From Ignelater luminosus (taxonomy: Eukaryota > Arthropoda > Insecta > Coleoptera > Elateridae), in the NCBI GenBank assembly GCA_011009095.1, contig VTPC01090697.1, positions 83,845 to 147,844 of the forward strand: a DNA stretch of 64,000 bases. The letters are read 5' to 3'. The notes under the pieces are model-generated. The model was not told where the DNA came from and made no database searches. It saw only the letters and a program-made list of their open reading frames with translations. Positions within the stretch are counted from its first letter, which is position 1, and each line of letters starts with the position of its first letter. Position numbers and translations under genes: made by a program. Shown in pieces: positions 58,567 through 64,000 of the stretch.

Positions 58567-59845
58567 AGTAAGAACCTGGCTTTGCTTTGATCGCCGTTTT
58601 CCACGTTGCAATTTGGCCTTTGAAGACGAGGATACAAGAGAGATCTGGTTGATTATTTTCTGGAAATCATTTGTTACAATAGTTCTTTTAGAAGTGGTCG
58701 GAGTGACAAGCACTGAAGGTCTGGGTTTCAAGAGGATGATTGGAACAAATGAAGATCCGGGTTCGGAGAGCTCTGTTGAAGTGATGTCTGATGAAGATCC
58801 TGGTTTTGAATCTGCTTGTATCAATACAATGGACTGCTGTTGAGACATACCGTAATAGGCTCAGGCTCTTTAAAACGTTCTGCAGGGATGAAATCCAAGT
58901 CTCTAAACACATCTGAACAATATGCAGTATTGACAAGACCAGCAACATTCCCCTGGTTAATTTTCATTGGATGGTATTTTCTTATCCAAACACTGCATGC
59001 CTGGTTGTATGCTGCTTTAAATGGTCGCACAACAGCGCGATCAAGAGGTTGCATCTTGTGCGTAGTGTGAGCGGGCAGGCTTATCATGTGCACATGGTAT
59101 TTTCTCGCAAATAAGATGACTTCTAGGTCCTTCTGACTGCTGTGGCCATCACGGATGAGTAGAACTGGCTCTTCTTTCGTTGGGCGAATCCTTTCAACAA
59201 GCAACTGCATCCATTGGAAGTAGGCCTTCACACTTTCTTCAGCTGCAAATATGATACTTGATGGAGCATCCTTTTTCAAGATTGCATCAACCCGTGACTT
59301 GTTGGGAAACACAAAGAGAGGGGGAACAAAGATTTCCTCAGTACTATTTATAGTTAACATCACGGTGGCATTCCTTCCTCTCTCTCCTGAAGTTATTATG
59401 CTTACTTGCTTCTTCCCCTTCTGTGATATGACTCTCGCATTGTTGTCATGTACGACAGACACTCTTCTCTCGTCACAGTTGTGGATTCTGTTAAGGGTGA
59501 ACTTGAACATAGCAAGCATCTTGTTATATTTTTAGAAGAAACGTTCTACTTGGTGTCTAATAAAACCTACAGCTCTCTAGAGGCTTGTAGACTCACGGCA
59601 CCTCAGAGACAGCTCCGGATGGCAAGACATAAAGTCGTAGTAAAACTGCTTGCCTGCAGCTTTATTTTCTCTCTTGAACTGTTGCGGAATCTTTAAGTGT
59701 TCCGCCAAGGAGAATGCCAATTTCAAGAATTTGTTTCTGCTAAGGGGCACGAACTTGTTGTCTAAATCTTTCATATAAGAAACCAGCTGTCTTTCCATGT
59801 CAGCGGTAAAAGTTTTTGACGAGAGGAGTGAGGCCTTCAAAAATC
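58566..59845 (-). pseudogene. pogo-like transposase inserted in the gypsy gag
   Basis: Read from 59840: a CENP-B-type DNA-binding part (LVSYMKDLDNKFVPLSRNKF then FMSCHPELSLRCRESTSL), two in-frame stops (about 59577 and 59530) in an otherwise continuous frame, then the core: NCDERRVSVVHD, GKKQVSIITSGERGRNATVM, EPVLLIRDGHSSQ and HKMQPLDRAVVRPFKAAYNQ. After a frameshift near 58840 the C-terminal tail ends RGKRRSKQSQVLTSSPW. All three Asp positions are still visible. Only two stops and one shift make this the best preserved pogo copy here. Terminal repeats were not identified. Confidence 0.82.
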
Positions 59846-59869
59846 TTAACTCGTTTAATTAAATACTCT

Positions 59870-60380
59870 CCAAAGTCCGCGTGTACGAGTGGCACAGAAA
59901 CCTTTCTAAAGCGTGGCAAATAGTGGAAAATCAGAGTCATAATCGGCGTCTCCAAACTTCCATCACAGAAGAAACGAGTGGTGCAGTAAGGAACCTTTTG
60001 GAGGAAGACCGGCGCCTCACTGGTGACGAAATTGCTTCTTTAGTGGATCTAAGTCATGGGAGTATAGATTGGGTTATCAGTGAGGATCTTGGCTGCTCAA
60101 AGAGTGTTTCAACTTTTTTCTCTTGATAACAAAATGCAGCTAGGAACATCTAGAACATCCACCATACAGCCCAGATTTGCCACCATGTGACTACCACCTG
60201 TTTGGACCGTTAAAGAAAGCTCTAGAAGTTCGAAGGTTTGATAACGATGAAGGGGTTGAACTCTTTGTGCGAAACTGGTTAGACACTCAACCTCCAACTT
60301 TTTGTGATGACAGAATCAGGAAACTTTCAAAGCGCTGGAAAAAATGTGTTTCAGTACAAGGAAACTATGTAGAAAAATAA
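59870..60380 (+). pseudogene. mariner transposase with internal deletion
   Basis: The N-terminal part reads VYEWHRNLSKAWQIVENQSH, then EDRRLTGDEIASLVDLSHGS IDWVI (helix-turn-helix). The frame then jumps over the first and second catalytic Asp to LEHPPYSPDLPPCDYHLFG, with the third Asp, and ends QPPTFCDDRIRKLSKRWKKC to NYVEK. It resembles a different mariner subfamily from copies 1 and 2. The deletion and frameshift near 60120 make it an internally deleted, non-autonomous copy. Confidence 0.8.
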
Positions 60381-60389
60381 AAATATGTT

Positions 60390-60840
60390 TTAAATATCTA
60401 CCAGTCTTAGAAAAGTTATTAAAAACAAATTCGCGTTTATATTTGACTGACCCACGTATCTCTGGTGGCTACGCCAGCCAGATCCAGTTTGAAACTCGCG
60501 TACTTTTAAGCAATAGATTTAAGCAAGACATCTGTTTTTTTGTTGGTTAAAACTATATCTTTCCGTTCACTCTATTCCATTTGAAAACGGAGATGACGTT
60601 TAAATTTTAAACCAATAGCGTCTCATGAGTTTACCACCCTAGAAATGACTTGTATAGGAGGCAAAATAGGTGGCCGTCGTCTGCTGTGTTGTCTGAAAGT
60701 TTTTCTAAAAATGCTATCTGTTTTCAATAACTCAGCCACATTTTGTTCGTTTTTGTTTGTTACCTTCCTCTGAAATATTATTCTTCTTGCGTTTTTACAT
60801 TAAGCCTGACCTGAATACAGGAGGATGATATTTCAGTTTT
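60390..60840. other. unassigned spacer within the insertion block
   Basis: No gene. The first 200 bp may be the 3' part of the mariner fragment; no inverted repeat was confirmed. Confidence 0.35.
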
Positions 60841-60844
60841 TTTT

Positions 60845-61380
60845 TTCACGTTATCATCATCATTATCAGCAACAACTTATTTCATCCATCATTGGATGCA
60901 AACCTCTCTTAAGTTTTTCCATTCGTTTATGTTTTTAACTTTTTGTATCCGTTTGTGTCCTGCTGTTTATTTTATGTCATCTATCCACCTGGTCTGCAGT
61001 TTGCCTATAGGTCTTTTGTGAGTTTTCAATCATTCTTCTTGTCCAACTGTTGTCTTTGATTCTGCCCATATGCCCTACCCAGTTCCATCTTGCATATCCA
61101 CAGTACGGCGTCATTTACTTTAGATATTCGTTTTTATTTGTATATTGTAGTTTGACTTTAGGTATTCTCTTTTCCATCGCTCGTTACGTCACTTTGAAGT
61201 TTGTGAACTATACTTTTATCGAGTGACCACGTCTTCGTCCCATTTGTTAAAACCAGTAACACATACTGGTTAAAGGGTTTAGCTTTCAGTGTGTTTGGTA
61301 TATCTGACTTAAATACTTGCAGTTGCCGTTCAAAAGCTGACTAGGCTAGAAACACCCTTCTGTCTAAATCCACTTTTGAT
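60845..61380 (-). pseudogene. LINE C-terminal remnant with GAT-repeat tail
   Basis: Minus-strand frames: VLLVLTNGTKTWSLDKSIVH near 61.25 kb (family 'L.YG.ETW.L....'), WNWVGHMGRIKDNSWTRRMI near 61.08-61.02 kb (family 'W.W.GH..R..D.RW...'), and WKNLREVCIQ near 60.92 kb. It ends in GATGATGATAACG-type repeats at about 60845-60870, the usual tail of this LINE group. Truncated at the 5' end. Confidence 0.75.
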
Positions 61381-61454
61381 TTTCTTAACACATACCTTGT
61401 AGCCCGATCTGCCAAGAGTGATGCAGTTAAGAATAACCAGGATCATGAAAACTA

Positions 61455-61850
61455 GTGTGGGTCGATGTAAAAGGGCGAACATCGACTTTCTTGAGTCATG
61501 CTCCGAAGATTACCATCCAAGTGGCTTTGTTACGGTATCAACCAGACAGTTTTTACATCGATGGCAGTATTTTTGGGAAGACATGTTCGTTATTGATCGA
61601 CGCGGGAGCAACAAAGACAATAATTCGTCCTGATGTTGTTGAAGATAGAGAACTACAGCCATCAAGAGTCCGGTTGAAAACCGCTACGGGTGAGCATGCC
61701 GTTGTTCTTGGGGAAGTGATGGTCGAAATGGGAACTGGTTTCAAGAGTTGCGCCCATCACGTGTTGGTAGCGGATATAGCCGACGAAGTTATCCTGGTAA
61801 TGGATTTGTTGAAAAAGTTTGGGTTTACATTAGATAACATAACATAGATA
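61455..61850 (+). pseudogene. Ty3/gypsy aspartic protease
   Basis: Mostly open frame, starting near the zinc-knuckle region. FYIDGSIFGKTCSLLIDAGA contains the active site D-A-G (family D-[ST]-G), followed by TKTIIRPDV, KTATGEHAVVLGEVMVEMG, HHVLVADIADEVILVMDLLK and FGFTLDNIT. The second conserved block (ILG-D in the family) reads ILVMD. It then breaks off; the RT that should follow is absent. Confidence 0.8.
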
Positions 61851-62069
61851 ACGAAAAAGTCTCTATTCATCAAAACGACGGCGAATTGCTTCGAGTAATG
61901 CTTGTCGATGACGTTACCCTGCCGGCGTGAAGTGAGGAGGTTGTTATGGCTCGAATGGATGGAAATCTCCGGGCAGGTTGTATGGGTGCCTAAAATCGGA
62001 TTATGCCAACAAAGACATTCGAAGAAATATTTTGATTGGAAAAGTGCTGATGAATATCCCGACGATTGC

Positions 62070-63300
62070 AAACGCTGCTCGCGAATCGAAACTAAGCATG
62101 GTAAATACCGAGTACGACGCACCACAGTTGTTGATGACCATAGGAAGCCCGAGGAAATCCAGAAAGATCAAGAAAGCGATCCTGACTTACGCTTGGTATT
62201 GGAGTGGAAGACAGCGGATCGTAGACCGGCGTGGGAAGAAATAGCCCGATACGGCTCGATTGTGAAAGCGAACTGGGCACAGTGGGACTCACTGAGGGTC
62301 CAAGATGGTCTCCTAAAGAGAGTTTTAGAAAACGAAGAAAGAACAAAACTAAGAATGCAGTTAGTGATACCCAAGAACAAGGTTCCTGATCCGGGAACGG
62401 TTTTATTAGATGAACTACAAGGAAGACGTCAGAGAATGGTGCAGACGGTGCAAAGTTTGTGCAACCGGTAATGGGCCACTTGGTAGAAAGAAGGCCCCAC
62501 TGCAACAGTATAACGTCGGTAGTCCATTCGAGAAAATCGCCATAGACATTGCGGGTTCATTATCAGAGACGGACGCGGGAAATAAATATATTTTGGTGGC
62601 AATAGACTATTTTAGTAAATGAACAGAGGCACACGCTTTACCACACGAAGAAGCGGCTACGGTTGCTGATGTGCCGGTGAAAGAACTTTTTAGCCGTTTT
62701 GGCGTCCCACTGGAATTGCATTCCGACTAGGGCAGGAACTTTGAGTCGGCTCTATTTCAAAAGTTGTGCCAATTATTGGGTATCCAAAAAACGAGAACTA
62801 CACCGTTGCACCCGCAGTTGGTTGGAATGGTGGAAAGAATGAATAGAACGATGGAGAAATACTTGTCGAAGGTGCTGTCCGAGCACCAGCGCGATTGGGA
62901 CCAATACCTGCATCTGTTTCTAATAAAAAACCGCTCGGCTGTACAAGAAACAACTGGCTAAACCCCGACTGCAGTGTTGTTTGGACGAGAAATTCAATTA
63001 CCATGTGATTTACCGTTTGGTTTCAAACCCAGTGAAAATTACGTGGTCTGTGATGATTACGTTGATAACCTTCGTAAGACCTTAAACTCTATTCATGAAA
63101 ATGTTTGTCATAATATTCAGATGGACAGTGACAAGATGAAAGACCGATACAACATTAACGCCCAAACAGAAGGGTATCAACCCAAAAAATCTAATTTGGC
63201 TCTATCGTCCCCAAAAGACGAAGAGGCTTTCCTCCAAAGCTGCAAAGAGCATGGAAAGGGCCCTACAAGGTCGTTAAACGAATAAATGACCTGATATACC
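62070..63300 (+). pseudogene. Ty3/gypsy integrase
   Basis: Starts with a linker DPDLRLVLEWKTADRRPAWE and ANWAQWDSLRVQDGLLKRVL. A deletion removes the HH part of the zinc finger; the CC part is WCRRCKVCATGNGP. Core: FEKIAIDIAGSL (Asp 1), SRFGVPLELHSD-stop-GRNFES (Asp 2), TPLHPQLVGMVERMNRTMEK (Glu). Then LFGREIQLPCDLPFG and the C-terminal MKDRYNINAQTEGYQPKK region. In-frame stops at about 62622, 62728 and 62959 leave the frame otherwise continuous, so decay is modest. All three catalytic residues are present. Confidence 0.85.
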
Positions 63301-63439
63301 GTATCAGAAAACCAAAAACTGGTTGACTCCGTATACAGGTAAAAATGAAGTCGATATAGAAGAACCAGAGGATGAAATACAACGCGCAAATTTTGTAGCG
63401 TTTGAAGATTGAAAATCCCCGTTTACAGATTATATGGTA

Positions 63440-63825
63440 TTTTACTCAAATGGTAGGAAAGCTCGTTTTGGTGTTGTTTATGAGCAACAAATGAACCTAT
63501 TTGAAGTTCCAGCAGAATACTCTCTAGCCCGCTGAGTTACGAAAGATTTGAAGTTGTCCCGAGGTATAGCTGTCGACTTCAAGTTCAAGTTTGGTCGCAC
63601 GAGAGAAATATCTTTACAACACCTCTGCTATCTGTAAGACCAGGGCAATTTCTTTATTATCTGGTCACGAAACCTCGGTCATATGAAAAGCCGCAATATG
63701 AGGATTTGTGGAGGGCTCTTCATAACTTAAAAATACGGCTCCAAACGCACGGGGTTAAGAAGTTAACTATGCTGAGAATCTCTTTGTCTTGCACTCATTG
63801 TGCACTAAACATTACGATATCGTAA
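63440..63825 (+). pseudogene. macrodomain-like segment after the integrase
   Basis: After the integrase end a new conserved region appears. At 63500-63595 the frame reads FEVPAEYSLAR-stop-VTKDLKLSRGIAVDFKFKFG. This matches the start of macrodomains of the OARD1/ADP-ribose-hydrolase type ('S.D..MG.GIA..FK..FG'). After a frameshift near 63605, 63650-63780 reads FLYYLVTKPRSYEKPQYEDL, then WRALHNLKIRLQTHGVKKLT and MLRISLS, equivalent to 'iyyLvTK.r...KPty..l...L..m...c...gv..ia.PriGcG'. The final glycine-rich loop is degraded. In working proteins the fold binds or removes ADP-ribose. It follows the pol frame on the same strand, so it was probably part of the element. Confidence 0.65.
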
Positions 63826-64000
63826 AGTTTATAGATATTATGGAAATATACCGTAGTAACCATAAGTAATTGCATTATTGTTAATTGTATTGTACTATAA
63901 TCATAAAAATATTTTATTAAATCATTGTTGTTAGAAAGATAATTTTTAATGCAGCTGTTATTATCCTGCATCCTGTTCAGAATGATACATAGTGTTATTT
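63826..64000. other. end of window, nothing recognised
   Basis: A+T-rich sequence following the macrodomain-like part. The element's 3' LTR is expected further right, outside the window. Confidence 0.4.

Larger units (their letters stand above)
57592..63830 (+). mobile_element. Ty3/gypsy element with nested insertions and a macrodomain-like 3' part
   Basis: Order: LTR, gag, then a 2.8-kb block of foreign insertions (pogo on the minus strand, mariner fragment, LINE end), then protease, integrase and a macrodomain-like segment. Reverse transcriptase and RNase H are missing between protease and integrase. Gag and pol are both of the same broad arthropod gypsy type, and the insertion block starts inside gag, so I treat them as one original element (inference). 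Confidence 0.6.

Overview
The window is nuclear DNA from an insect, most likely a beetle (inference). It is A+T-rich, introns are short (51 to 109 nt), and the host genes are typical of insects: a seven-transmembrane odorant receptor, a CYP303A1-like P450, two retinol-dehydrogenase-type SDR paralogues, a secreted leucine-rich-repeat protein and a small secreted six-cysteine peptide. These six host genes cover only a small part of the sequence. Most of the rest is old, broken transposable elements, many inserted into one another.

Layout. 0.7-1.9 kb: 3' part of an RNase H-bearing LINE. 3.3-4.3 kb: pogo-like transposase wreck. 4.9-12.9 kb: two parts of what may be one transposase-like gene ('SDTCGNQN' family), separated by a PHD-finger LINE, a second LINE and a mariner. 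13.1-14.3 kb: SDR gene 1 (-). 14.5-19.1 kb: LINE, DD41D and hAT remnants plus one isolated satellite monomer. 20.5-22.6 kb: LRR gene (-). 23.3-30.6 kb: Ty3/gypsy, BEL/Pao and other element debris, including an unusually G+C-rich ORF pair. 32.1-33.6 kb: odorant receptor (-). 34.7-39.2 kb: gypsy debris, the second mariner (-) with an open transposase frame, and a LINE. 41.9-43.1 kb: SDR gene 2 (+). 45.0-47.6 kb: a large imperfect palindrome whose two arms are arrays of about ten 122-bp monomers. 48.0-48.6 kb: BEL/Pao debris. 50.5-52.1 kb: P450 (+). 52.3-52.6 kb: secreted Cys-rich peptide gene (-). 53.3-57.6 kb: LINE and DD37E Tc1-like wreck, the latter carrying a 175-bp MITE. 57.6-63.8 kb: a Ty3/gypsy element with LTR, gag, protease and integrase, followed by a macrodomain-like segment, and interrupted by pogo, mariner and LINE insertions.

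The host genes do not form an obvious pathway. The SDR pair is a dispersed gene duplication with the same four-exon structure. The P450 and the small peptide gene converge tail to tail.

The observations most worth following up are the in-register satellite palindrome, the macrodomain-like segment behind the gypsy integrase, the reciprocal deletions in the two mariners, and the small secreted peptide gene.
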